Shown: positions 11,608-23,224 of the stretch, one piece after another
Position numbering within the stretch: the stretch's first letter is position 1
How the letters are laid out: every line of letters begins with the position of its first letter
Source of the DNA: Mangifera indica
Taxonomy: Eukaryota > Streptophyta > Magnoliopsida > Sapindales > Anacardiaceae
DNA: 64,000 nucleotides
Direction: 5' to 3'
Assembly (NCBI RefSeq): GCF_011075055.1
Contig: NC_058145.1
Coordinates: 12,211,894 to 12,275,893, forward strand
Position numbers and translations under genes: made by a program
Notes under the pieces: model-generated
Told to the model about the DNA's origin: nothing
Database searches by the model: none
What the model saw: only the letters and a program-made list of their open reading frames with translations

Positions 11608-12229
11608 CTACACAAGCGTTGTAATATTTTCACCAAATAGCCGTATTGTTTTTTGAGCATGGATTCGAAATATCACTCCATTGGCGTTATCTGCTTCCGC
11701 TGATAAAGTTATTTTATCTCCTTCCTTTAGAAACTTGGCTCTTACAAATGCAAGCCAACCTTTTCCATTAAGAACAGGTTTTGGGTAAATACTTGTTCTC
11801 CGGGTAGAGAGACAAAAAGGCCATGGATGCCCTTCCAGGTCTAGGGCAGTAAAATATATTGAGTGTTGATCCTCAGGAATCTCGCCAAAGTGCACCAAAC
11901 ATTTAGTTGGAATTGCTAACCTATACATATGGCCAAGGTTTAAAATTGTCAGTGAAATCAAAGTATCAAACTTAATAAATTGCTGTATAAAAAAACTAAG
12001 ACCATAAAAATTCGAAATTTATGATTCTAGATACATGTAAATGCAACATGCTGCAGCCTAGACAAATATATATGCTTAGAGAAGTTTATGAGTTTTCTTT
12101 GTAGGGATCAAACTTTTTCTTATGTTGTTTTGAATAAAAAAGAAAAGAATATATAGCAGCAAATGAATGATTAACTGACCTCGATTTTACATCTGTGGAT
12201 GCCAGTGGCTTGGAGAATATATGAACCAT
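11608..12229 (-). CDS. Small B3-domain DNA-binding protein
   Basis: Two coding exons, 12229-12180 and 11920-11608, joined in phase across a GT-AG intron, give a 120-residue protein. It opens MVHIFSKPLASTDV then SRLAIPTK, matching the start of a plant B3 fold (F-K-L--SDV--RL-IP). It continues with a LDLEGHPW strand and NGKGWLAFVRAKFLKEGD, the usual GW--FV---L--GD block. One B3 domain fills almost the whole protein, so it is among the smaller B3 proteins; such domains bind DNA in the nucleus. A TATA box lies about 50 bp upstream. It is isolated among transposons. Which B3 subfamily (REM or other) cannot be told, and I cannot exclude that it is a fragment of a longer gene. Confidence 0.75.
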
Positions 12230-12277
12230 TGAAACACAAGTGAAAGAAAACGTAATTGCAGCTTTTTGATGCAGGGG

Positions 12278-12286
12278 TATTTATAG
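12278..12286 (-). promoter_or_regulatory. TATA box of the B3 gene
   Basis: On the minus strand the sequence reads CTATAAATA, about 50 bp upstream of the B3 start codon, a plausible distance for a short 5'-UTR. Confidence 0.55.
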
Positions 12287-13813
12287 ACGTAGAATTATCC
12301 CTTTTTGTGAACGCTGCCTAGAGTACCCCACCAGCCTTCCAGTTCTGTCGCTATCGGGTATGGTAGGTGGAGTCAATTGACTTTTGTCATGTTTGACTAA
12401 ATAATTATCTGTACATTTTGGTTTAATAATTTTAATAATATTATTAATATTTATACTCATTGTGCTTAACCGGGATCGCATTTCGCCGACGGATAAGAAC
12501 TTTCTTAATAAATGTGGTATTGCCGTTCATTAACTTTTAATTGCAGTCTAAGTTTGAAATTTTTTGCTAGAGTCTATATTGATTATAATTATAATTTAAT
12601 AAAATTATATAATTAAATAATTTAATATCAATTTACATATATGAGTTTAAGTTTAATATATTTAAAAATTATAATTTAGATAGATGATATAAGTATGAGT
12701 TTTGAAGTTTATTAAACCTTGATAAATGTCAATTAACCTACTATAAATTAGTTAAATCTTTGCTCTAAAACCTAATATAATATACCAGCAGTATAACTTA
12801 TTTATTTAAAGTTGTCATTGAGCGTCGAGAGGTGATTTCGACAAATAATTTCAAGTGATTTTCAAAGGCTTTTTAGATTCAAATTACATGGCAATCCAAG
12901 TATTTCTAAAACTCTAATATTTAATTTAGTATTTTATAATTTATGCATAGATTATGCAGATTTAGAATTGCATATTTCATGTTTATTTATGTAAAATTAT
13001 CTTACTTGTAGTGTTAGAGCGGTATGCGTTAGGTTATAAAATCTGAATTTAGAAATTAATATCATAATTTAAATCAAGCTTAAAATTATTGAAATTAGGG
13101 TTTGTTTAATTTAAAATTAGGGTTTCGAATTGATTAATTAAACACTGAAAATAGATTTTGAAAACCCTAATGTTTTAAAGTTTTTTAATTATTGCCTTTA
13201 ATAATTGTAATTCTAAAATAGGGTTCTTGAATAAAAATTAGGGTTTAAATTTTTAAATCAGGGATTGATTCAATTTCAATTTTAGGGTTTTAGTTGATGA
13301 ATGGAATCTTCAAATTAAGATCTTACAATCCCAAATTATAGAAATTAAGGAATAAATTTGGATCTTGGGCATTCAATTTTTAGCATACACATCTTTTTCG
13401 GTTGAAATTTGATCGGAATCGCTGTCGCGTATAACAACCATCTCTTTCATGATTTGCAGCAAGATTCCTATTGACTTGAGGCACGTGTTCGTGTTGTTCC
13501 TAATCGACTGACATCATTCCAAAACCCTATTGAGCCTCATAGAGTCACCGACGATCACCTAAATGCCACGACTTGCGACATCCTCTTACTACAAAATTTC
13601 AACAAACCACTGACAATCGAAATTGACTTGGAAGATGTTAGAAAGAGTTGGAATTACATATCCCCATGTTCTAAAATCATGTCATTGATATGAAACCTCA
13701 AATTTAGGCCGTTAGCGCCGAAAAGTAAATCTAAGGTTTCTTTGAGGTTGTGGGTCGAAACTAGGTTGGGAGAACCCAAAAATTCAACTCGTAAAGTAAA
13801 CAAATTGCTCTAA
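12287..13813. other. Gene-free AT-rich spacer
   Basis: No supportable gene. 13050-13290 has several TTAGGGTTT words on the plus strand. 13380-13640 is less AT-rich and might be a decayed coding or transposon relic, but every frame is interrupted. Confidence 0.4.
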
Positions 13814-16022
13814 TGTAACATCCTTTTCTAGAAGTATTATCGATTGAAGAGGAGAAATGTTACAAATTAATATCCGGAGTATCTATTTCTCTTTTAAAAA
13901 AAAAAACTACTTTGAACTCAACTCATTACTGAAAATATTTAGAAATTATTCTAAGAAAACTGAAAATCTAGAAGCGAACAAAAGATGTAAATATCTCATA
14001 TGAAAACTCATCTGAAAGCATTTGAAAACATGAAGTAATCATATATAACTATACAATCATCTCAAAAAGGTTAAAAGTCAACAAGAACATGCGACTGTAT
14101 ACATATAATATAAACCAGAGATAACCTGCTCTAGTCAAATCTAACTTCGTTGATTGACCCTGTCTCGCAACTACCACAATCACCTGTACCTGTAATCATG
14201 AAAGAAAAGGAAGTGAGAGATAAGAACACTCAGTTAGGGGAAAGAAATAAGTAAACTATCTCTTTTCTTGTTCTAACTCACTCTCGAGATTCAATCTCAC
14301 ATCATTACCTCTATAGGAAATCGAGGGAATAATGCTTTACTATTTGGGTCATACTTTGTCCTATCTGGTGTCTATTTGATACTTTCTGGAAGTTGATTAT
14401 AGGGATTTGACACTTTTTTAAACTCAAGCTCTTTTCCTTTCTCTCATTACACCCTTTTTGAATTTGAATTGTACTCTACTACAAGCATGCTCTATTACAA
14501 GTAGACCCTACTGTGGGTCTATGTCCTACTATAGACATACTCTACTATGGGTGGTGTAGTGTAAAGTGCCCCCTTATAGTTCATAACATGTATGCATGCA
14601 TTATATCTTACTAATCTTGTTTTCATCTAAAACTATTCATAACTCACCAAACTGTACTTTTGAAACAATCTCTGAATCTTGAGCCCCAAATTCATTTTCT
14701 TGCTTTTCTTTCTTTTCTTTTTTTCTTTCCTTTATTTCCCTTCCTTTCTTTTTTCTCCTCCTTTTCTTTCTTTCTTTCCAAAACCAGTAAAAGACTGTTC
14801 ACGAAACTGTTCATTTGGTAGGATAGTCTTTTTATTAATATAATTTAATATTCCAAACGGTTTCTAATTCATACAAGCTATATATCGTTGGAAAGAGGAT
14901 TCAAAGAGCTTTTCAACAAGCTATAATAGCACTTATGATTCATCAGATAAGATAGTCAAAATGCGAGATGAAATCAGTGACAAAAACCTGTATTTCCTAT
15001 TTATTTGGATAATACAGTCTTTTTGGTTCATACAATATTTAACAGTCCAAATAATCTCTAATTCATACAAGCTATATATCATTGAAAAGAGGATTCAAAG
15101 AGCTTTTCAACAAGCTATAGCAGCACCCATGATTCATCATATAAGACAGTCAAAACGTGAGATGAATTTAGTGGCAAAAAACTGTCTCAACTGTTTATTT
15201 AGTAAGACAGTTTTTTTGTTAATTCAATTTAACAGTCCAAACAGTCTCTAATTTATACAAACTATATATAATTGAAAAGAGGATTCAAAGAGCTTTCCAA
15301 CAAGCTATAATAGCACTCATGATTCATCAGATAAGATAGACAAAATGTGGAACGAAATCAGTGGTAAAACTGTAAATATTATCTAACTCTCTGTCATGAA
15401 TAAAATCACATACATAGATACCCCAAATGGCAAAATAACATTTCTCAACTTCAAAATCATTATTTATAACATAGATCCAAAGAACCAAAAACATAAAACA
15501 TGAAACATATCAAAGATAATACCCCTTACCTTATTTCAAGCCAATTTTTGCTAAATTGACTCCCTCCTTTTTGAATTCCTTATTTGATCTCCAAACCTAC
15601 CTTAAATCAACACTAAAACACACTAACATTTTTATATAATATGCATCCAATATATATAAACATAGGAAAAGGGAAAAAGAAAGAGATCTTTTGGTTACCA
15701 AGACTCCAAAAGTGTTTCCTCTTTTTTTCTTTCAAACCATTCAAATCATCCACTTTCTTTCTAAAAACAAAGAAAAAAAGCATGAAGAAGATTGTTTTTT
15801 CTAGAAGAGACGGAGAAGATGATGGAAGAAGGTAGAAGTTGCCTTTTTTTTTACTTTTTTCTCTTTATATATATATATATATATATCTTTGTTTTTTTTT
15901 TTTTGTAATTGCTTTATATATAACACACACATACATTTCAACATATACATTTAAAACTGAAAATGTCTCAAAATAGGACAAAAAAACACAAATACCCTTA
16001 GAACGTATCTGAGGATATTACA
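13814..16022. mobile_element. Solo LTR of a Ty3/Gypsy-like retrotransposon, 2209 bp
   Basis: The segment starts TGTAACATCC and ends GGATATTACA, the paired TG...CA termini seen in chromovirus-type LTRs. It is flanked on both sides by the identical pentamer tctaa (13809-13813 and 16023-16027), the expected 5-bp target duplication. No gag-pol sequence or second LTR adjoins it, so it is a solo LTR left by recombination between two LTRs. It contains a threefold internal tandem repeat and a TATATA run near 15866-15886. Confidence 0.88.
14790..15372. repeat. Three tandem copies of a roughly 190-bp unit inside the solo LTR
   Basis: The phrase TCTAATTCATACAAGCTATA (or close variants) occurs at 14863, 15057 and 15246. 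Each is followed by a GGATTCAAAGAGCTTT block, then an ATGATTCATC block and a GAAATCAGTG-like block. Unit lengths are about 194 and 189 bp. Confidence 0.88.
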
Positions 16023-16220
16023 TCTAACTTGGTCAAAGTCAAACCAAGTCAAGTCAACTTGAAAATGCCCTAAATCTAATTAGTTGAATTGACTGTGTGT
16101 GCGTGTTTCCACAGGCCAATTAAAAAACGTGCGAGGAGAGTAAATGCATGCAAGAGCATATGTGATCCGCACGAGCAATCATGGGACACAATCCACTCAA
16201 AGTGTGCCAAAACACATTTA

Positions 16221-16270
16221 AGATTCGTTGTAACGAACTCAAAATATGACTTTCAGAAATCAAATTTGAA
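16221..16270. pseudogene. Short fragment resembling U-box gene exon 2
   Basis: About 50 bp (AAGATTCGTTGTAACGAACT onward) match 2088-2137 inside exon 2 of the U-box gene in the same orientation on the plus strand, with only a handful of substitutions. It is too short to encode anything and lies at the edge of the dispersed AT-rich repeat. Confidence 0.7.
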
Positions 16271-17110
16271 CACACCAAATCATTTATATTTACCAATTTT
16301 TATGTCTATCAATCAAAATAACAAAATTGCATTATTTTGATAATAATTATTCATATCTACTATATAACCAATTTTTATGGTAATTTTTTATTTTTGGTAA
16401 CAGAAGATTACCTAAACCAAACGTATCTTAATAGTTTGCTTATTGTCTTGTCTCTTTAATTATATGATCAATTATTGAGATAAAAAATATAATATCATAA
16501 TTAATAACTCAAATAAGTCTACAACTTCAACTTCAAAAAATACAATTGATAATCAACGAGATTAATATCTATTTGTCAAATATTTAAAAAATTTAATTTT
16601 CATTCTATATGATGAATGTGATTGTTATAAATATTAAAATTATCAATAAATATATGAATATAATAAACCAAACATAATAAGTTCAAATCAGTGATACTTA
16701 TAATAATACACCAACAAAAAAAAAAAAGATAAACTACAAATAGTTTTTTATAAGTCAATAAAAAAAATTATTAAATTAGAATAAATGTTTTTAGTAGAAG
16801 ATAATAAAATTCTATTAAAGGGCCTAAGGATAGCTCTTCCAAGTAGATATCTATCTAACATGTACAAATGTTTCAAGAAGCAGTCGCTGGGTGATATAGA
16901 TTTGGTGTTTGGTAATATAATATTAATTTTTTTGTTGATTCAAATTATAGAGTATGAATTATATGGATTGGAACTTTTTATGTCAAATGAAGAAAATAAG
17001 TGAGATTAGGGATTTTTTTCTGATATCATGTTATGCAATATTTTGTTTAAAATATTCAAATCAATTCAGGTTTGCTTCTTATCAATTCGAATTTTTGGGA
17101 CAACTAAGGA
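16265..17110. repeat. Dispersed AT-rich repeat, copy 1
   Basis: Closely resembles 19150-19930 and in part 4980-5400 and 21300-21620. Shared words include TTGTCTCTTTAATTATATGA, GGCCTAAGGATAGCTCTTCC and GATATAGATTTGGTGTTTGG. No coding capacity is visible and clean termini were not found. Confidence 0.75.
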
Positions 17111-18330
17111 GTGACAGAGTCGTTGGTAATATTCCAAGATATATGAACAATTTAGTTTCTTCTAGAAAAATTGAAAGAGACTCGACAAGTGATTTAACTT
17201 TTGTATGGATAGTTTCTATCTCTAGCATCAAGAAACAAGGGTTCTTAAGTAGCATTTCACACAGAGACAAGAAGTTCACTTTCATTTCAACTGGAGATAA
17301 GCTAGTACCAAATTTTCTTTGCGTCATCTTATGGCTATGATGATCAAGATATAAAGGTTGTCTAATTTTATACATATTAAATTAGTAAGCGCTATGATTA
17401 ATTATATATGACTGACTAGTCGCAATAAGAAGAAGCTTTCTTTTTTTTGTTTTTTTGAATGTAAGAAGAAATGCAGATCTTGGCGCGTTTTGTGGTGAAT
17501 CAAGTTTTTGTCATTTATGTGAAATAAAATTTATTTCCCTATGATCAAATCAAAGACCTACTAGGGAAATAAATATTATTTCACAATTTATATATGTTCT
17601 CTTGTCTTTTATGTATGTAGTGGGCCATCTTTGTTTCTTGCATACAAAAAACCCTAAAGCAGAAAGAGATTGCACTGTATATGTCAAGTATCGCTGAGTC
17701 TTCTTGACTATCATACTTACCGAAAAAATGTATCCTTGACAATCAGTCATTGATCAAATCTTTTACCATTAATTCGCAAATCCATTTTGGACTTGAAAAA
17801 CAAAGAGAGTTTGTCGGCCAATTTTCCTTAAAGCAAGCAAATTTGAAACAAAACACTAGCACGTAAGTCAAATATTGAAGATTATTCAGGGACCTCTCAT
17901 TGTTACGGCTAGAATGATTGTTTGTCAGCAATCAGGTCAATACAAAGCATCATGCTTATCTAAGCATGAACATTGTTCAATTTAGTTGATCAGATTGGTG
18001 TTAGATTGCCCAGCAACCTTTTATGGATAGAATTCAAAAAGGTGCCGGATTGATAATGAAAGATTCACTTTGACTATTAGGTCGCTCACGTTCATTTCTG
18101 TCGGAGAAACACCAGTATTAATGATGATCGCTTTTTATATCTAGGCTATGATGATTTCTTCTAAATTTGAATGGAAAATTAATTATTATATAATATGTAA
18201 TTGCATTTTAGTAAAATCTGAGAAGAGTTTGATTAATTTAATTTATACATATTAAATTAGTAAATACTATGATTATATATATGTTTGACATGAAATTAGT
18301 GTTAAAAGAAGCAATAAGAAGAATATACTT
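17111..18330. other. Gene-free stretch with an internal duplicated block
   Basis: 17240-17440 and 18060-18320 resemble each other: both contain a TTCACTTT block, a GGCTATGATGAT word, then ATACATATTAAATTAGTAA and an AATAAGAAGAA word. A 76-codon open stretch at 17110-17340 reads like a scrap of a former coding exon, but I do not recognise the family. Confidence 0.4.
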
Positions 18331-19985
18331 GAAAGTTTGGGTCATTTGATCGAGTTAGTTCAAGTTTCGGGTTAAAAACCCTAAACCATAACTTGACCTA
18401 AAATAGAATTGTATTAAAATTTTTTAAATCTAAATCGAATTGAAATATTTTTAGGTTGACCCGATCCAACCCAACCTGAATTAACCCAAAATATATAATG
18501 ATATTGTTGGTTACAAAATAATACACTTTGTCAAATGTCAGATAATAACACACAAAAATACATTTTGACATGAAACGATATTTTGTCAAAATAAAATTAT
18601 TCTATTTTAAGTTAATGATAAAGTGGTTTTTGGTTGGAGTTGTTTGATTATCAGTAAATAAATAAATAATATCTTGATAATATATCTTTTATTACTTATA
18701 TTACCTTATTTGGTTTGTTAATAATAACATATTATAATAATTTTCTATTACCAATGGTAATGTGATACATAATATAGATGATTCTCTCGTTAACACATTC
18801 ATCGTAAGTATTAAAAGATTATAAAAATAATCTTGATTTTATTATAATTATATTATAATTTATTAATTTTTTAGATCAAAAATAACTTTATTTTCAATTA
18901 ATATAATAAGTAATATAAGAAATATTTTAGAATAATTATACTTAATGACATTTAAGTAAAACAATATACTAATATTTTTTATTATCTCTAACCAAATACA
19001 ATAATTATTTATACCTACTAAATTTAATCAAATATAGTAATAATTTATATCGAATAATCTTTTAAATAATCTATCTTTTTATATTTTATTATTTGCACTA
19101 CTTTATTTAGTTTATCAATTTTGACAATAATTATTTATATTTATTAATTTTTATGTCTATCAATCAAAATTACAAAATTGCATTATTTTAAAAATAATTA
19201 TTTATATTCATGCCTACCAATTTTTATCAAACATATTAATAGTTTATAACTAATTTTTATGGTAATTTTTTATTTTTAATAATAAAATATTACTTGAATC
19301 AAATGCTTGCTTATTGTCTTGTCTCTTTAATTATATGATCAATTATTGAGATAAAAAAATAGAATATCATAATCAAAATCTCAAATAAGCCTACAACTTC
19401 AACATCAAAAAATACAATTGATAAATAATAAAATTAATATCTACTTGTCAAATATTTAAAAAAATTAATTTTTATTTCATATGATGAATGTGACTATCAT
19501 AAATATTAAAATCATTAACAAATATATAAATATGATAAACCAAATATAATAAATTCAAATCAGTGGTACTTATAATAATACACCAACAAATAAAAAATAA
19601 ACTATAAATAGTTTTTTACCAGTCTGTTAAAAAAATTAATTAGAATAAATGCCTTTAATAGAAGATGATAAAATTCTATCAAAATGTCTAAGGATAGCTC
19701 CTCCAAGTAGACATCTAACTAACATATACAAATGTTTCAAGAAGTAGATTTGGGGTGATATAGATTTGGTATCTGGTGATGCATTGTTAATTTATTTGTT
19801 GATTTAAATTATAAAATATGAATTATGTAAGTTGAAACTTTTTTTGTAGAAGAAAGAAAATAAAAGATATTGAGAATTTTTTTTTTCTAATATTATGTTA
19901 TATGATATTTTATTTAAAATATTTGGGTTTGTTTTGTGTCAATTTGAACCCTATTTGATTTTTTAAGGGTCAACCCAAAGGCTAA
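18331..19985. repeat. Dispersed AT-rich repeat, copy 2, ending at SelT copy B
   Basis: Contains the block seen at 4760-5400 (for example the TTTTGACATG and AAAATAAAATTATTCTATTT words) and the block at 16265-17110. It begins near TTTGGGTCATTTGATCGAG and ends AAGGGTCAACCCAAAG just before the SelT-derived sequence. The TTTGGGT words at both ends, inverted relative to each other, could be remnants of terminal repeats. Confidence 0.55.
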
Positions 19986-20690
19986 TTGGAACTATGTTTT
20001 ATGCATGTTGATTTGGACCTTATTTGGCAAATTATGGCGTGCTTAGTTGACTTGAATTTTTAAGGGTATTGGTCTTTCTTCACCAACATCTCGATACATT
20101 TGTTTGTGACTGATAGGAGCTCAGTAAATAGGCAAGCCCGCTTGCAGCTAATGGGGATATGCCTACTGATCGCTTTAGGCACGCAAGTTCATTGTCTTTG
20201 GAGATTTGACAATTGCACTATGATTGGTTTTTCACTTGGATTGCATAGCATTCTTATAGATTGCTTTACCTCAGAGAGTAGAGCTAGTTACTTTGCTAAA
20301 TACAGTGACGATAAAGTAGAGGTTGGAGACTCGTTGGAGTTGATGTTGTCCTTGAAAATTGGCCCCCACCTATGCCGGAACGTCAGGTTGCTAAAGTGGT
20401 CCCAGCTGTTCAATTTTTAGTCATTGGGATCAAATTTTACCAATGATGGGAATTAATGCCAATGGATTTGGTTCTCTTGCATCCACCTGGCTTCTTGGAA
20501 ACTGTTTGCAGTCCTTTCTTGGGCACTGGGGCGTCTGAATAATATCGCAATGATGTGACCTTTTTGACTAATATAATCACCTCCTTGTCTTTCAATCTGT
20601 GTCTGCAGTACAATTTGCTTAATTCAGATGGTTTTTGTCACTTTGGTTAATTGCTATGTTTGAGACAAATTTATGTTCCCACGAGAAAAA
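19983..20690 (+). pseudogene. SelT-like pseudogene copy B (3' part of intron 2, exon 3, start of intron 3)
   Basis: Matches the intact SelT gene from about 30280 to 31125. Frame-breaking differences are many: CAATTTTTAG at about 20410 replaces the CAGTTTGGAG of the intact exon, and a block encoding the GEQIFPMMG region is partly missing. Exons 1, 2 and 4 are absent here; the 5' part is probably copy A, about 15 kb upstream. Confidence 0.85.
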
Positions 20691-21629
20691 TCTAATCACC
20701 AACATAAATAATGGGGAATATAATTCTCTAATTAAAAATAATAATTTCAATAGTAAATACTTTTATATTATAATAATATTTATTTATTATTATATATAAT
20801 ATTAATGATTAATATTTTTATTATTATATCAATATTTATCAATTATCAAATATAATATCAATATTAAATATTATTATTATTATAACAATATTTATTCATT
20901 ATTAAACTTAATATTAATCATAAATATCTTTATCGTTATAATAATATTTATCTATCACTAAATATAATATTAATAACGAATATCTTCGTTGTTATAATAG
21001 TATTAACAATAAAATTTTGATTCTTAGAATATGATTGTTGATATTAATTATTTATAATTACAATGATCTCAAAGTTTCTATACAATATACAATTATAAAA
21101 AATAAGAAAATAAATTATAATTTTCTTATTAGAATAATCTCTTCCTATAATCAAAACTAAAAATTTATTACAAATAATATAAGAATCTATGTATCACGTA
21201 CAATTAAGTGTTTCATAATTTATTTATATATTTAAGTATCTACAAATTGTGACAAGAGTGGATAAGATTAAAATACGCATAATATAACATGCAAATGTAT
21301 ATTTGTTTTCTCAAAATTCTATCAAAGGGCCTAAGGATAGCTCTTTCAAGTAGATATCTATCTAACATGTACAAATGTTTCAAAAAGCAGTGGCTGGATG
21401 ATATAGATTTGGTGTTTGGTGATGTAATACCAATTTTTTTGTTTATTCAAATCATAGAATATGAATTATGTGGATTAGAACTTTTTATGTCAAATGAAGA
21501 AAATAAGTGAGATTAAGGATTTTTTTCTAATACCATGTAATGCTATATTTTGTTTAAACTATTCAAGTCAATTCGGGTTTGCTTCTTAGCAATTCAAACT
21601 CAATTCGAATTTTTAAGGGTCAACCCAAA

Positions 21630-22221
21630 GTCTAATTGGAATTATGTTTTCCGCATGTTGATTTGGAGCTTATTTGGCAAATTAAACAAAGGAAGAGTGC
21701 TTAGTTGACTTGAATTTTTAAGGCTATTGGTTTCTTTTTACCAACGTTTAGATATATTTGTTTGTAACTAATAAGAGCTCAGTAAATCGACAGACCTGCT
21801 TGCAGTTATAGGGATATGCCTACTGCTTGCTTTAGGCACTCAAGTTCATTGTCTTTGGAGATTTGATAAGTGCACTATGATTGGTTTTTCACTTGGATTG
21901 CATAGCATTTTTATAGAATGATTTACCTCAGAAAGTAAAGTTAGTTACTTTGCCAAAATCTTTGAAGAAAGGGCTTAATTTTCTACCCTTCTTGCTTTTC
22001 ACAGGGGTACTATAGTGACGATAGAGTAGATGTTGGAGACTCATTTCCCTAGAGTTGATGTTGTCCTTGAAAATTAGCCCCCACCTACGCCGAAACATCA
22101 GGTCGCTAAAGTGGTCCCAGCTGTTCAATTTTTAGTCATTGGGATCATCATGGAAAGTGAACAAACTTTTCCAATGATTGGAATTATGTGTATTATTCTT
22201 TGCATATACATATACATATAC

Positions 22222-22258
<37 letters not shown>

Positions 22259-22318
22259 AAATCACCTTCTTGTCTTTACTTGATTAATTGCTATGTTTGA
22301 GACAAATTTATGTTCCTA
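21630..22318 (+). pseudogene. SelT-like pseudogene copy C
   Basis: Same extent as copy B, in the second unit of the tandem duplication. It retains the CCCCCACCTACGCC-like segment of exon 3 and CCAATGATTGGAAT, but lacks most of the remaining exon and is followed by a long TA-rich microsatellite. It has separate frame-breaking changes from copy B, for example a TAG in the CAATTTTTAGTC segment. Confidence 0.83.
22196..22259. repeat. CATATA/TA microsatellite
   Basis: Uninterrupted run of CATATA units passing into pure TA dinucleotides, inside SelT copy C. Confidence 0.95.
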
Positions 22319-23224
22319 CCAGAAACTCTAATCGTTAACATAAACAATGAGAGGTATAATTCCCATAGCTAAAAATAATAATTTTAATAACAAATATTTT
22401 TATTATTATAATAATATTTATTTATCACTATATATAATATTAACTATAAATATTTTATTATTATAATAATATTTATTAATTATTAAATATAATATTAACA
22501 ATTAATATTTTTATCATCATATCAATATTTATTAATTATTAAAGATAATATCAACAATGAATATCATTATTATTATAATAATATTTATCTGTCACTAAAC
22601 ATAATATTAATCATAATTATCTTCATCATTAAAATTTATCTACTACTAAATATAATATCAATGATGAATATTTTCGTGGTTATAATAATATTGATAACAA
22701 AATTTTGATTGATGACATTTATTATTTATAATTACAATTATTTTAAAGTCTCTATATAATCTAAATTATAAAAAATAAGAAAATAAAATATAAATTTCTT
22801 ATTATAATAATCTCTCTTAATAATCAAAACTAAAAAGTTATTACAAATAACATAAAAATCTATATATCACATACAATTAAGTGTTTCATAATTCACTTAT
22901 ATCTTTACGTATCTATAAACTGTGATATGAGTGGATAAAATTAAAATATGGATAATATATATATATACACACATTCAAATGTACATTTTTTTCTCAAAAA
23001 TTGATCATCAAATAAAGTAAAGGCAACCAAAATAGATTGAATTAACCATAATCTGAATCTTACCAAATTAATAACCATGAAAAAAATCTTACCAAACCCC
23101 CAAATACTTTCGTAAAACGTCACAAGTCCTTAAGCTCTATAGTATTTGACAAAATCCTTCTGAATTCACCATGTCATAATGTCAATTTGTAGACATAGCC
23201 TACATAAAAATAAAGTATTTTTAC

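Larger units (their letters stand above)
19660..22995. repeat. Tandem duplication, two units of about 1.65 kb
   Basis: Unit 1 (about 19660-21305) and unit 2 (about 21306-22995) carry the same order: a repeat part starting AAATTCTATCAAA, a SelT intron 2/exon 3 relic, an AT-rich ATTATAATAATATTTAT-type tract, and an end of TTAAAATA then a TCTCAAAA word. Divergence is visible throughout, so the duplication is not recent. Confidence 0.85.
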
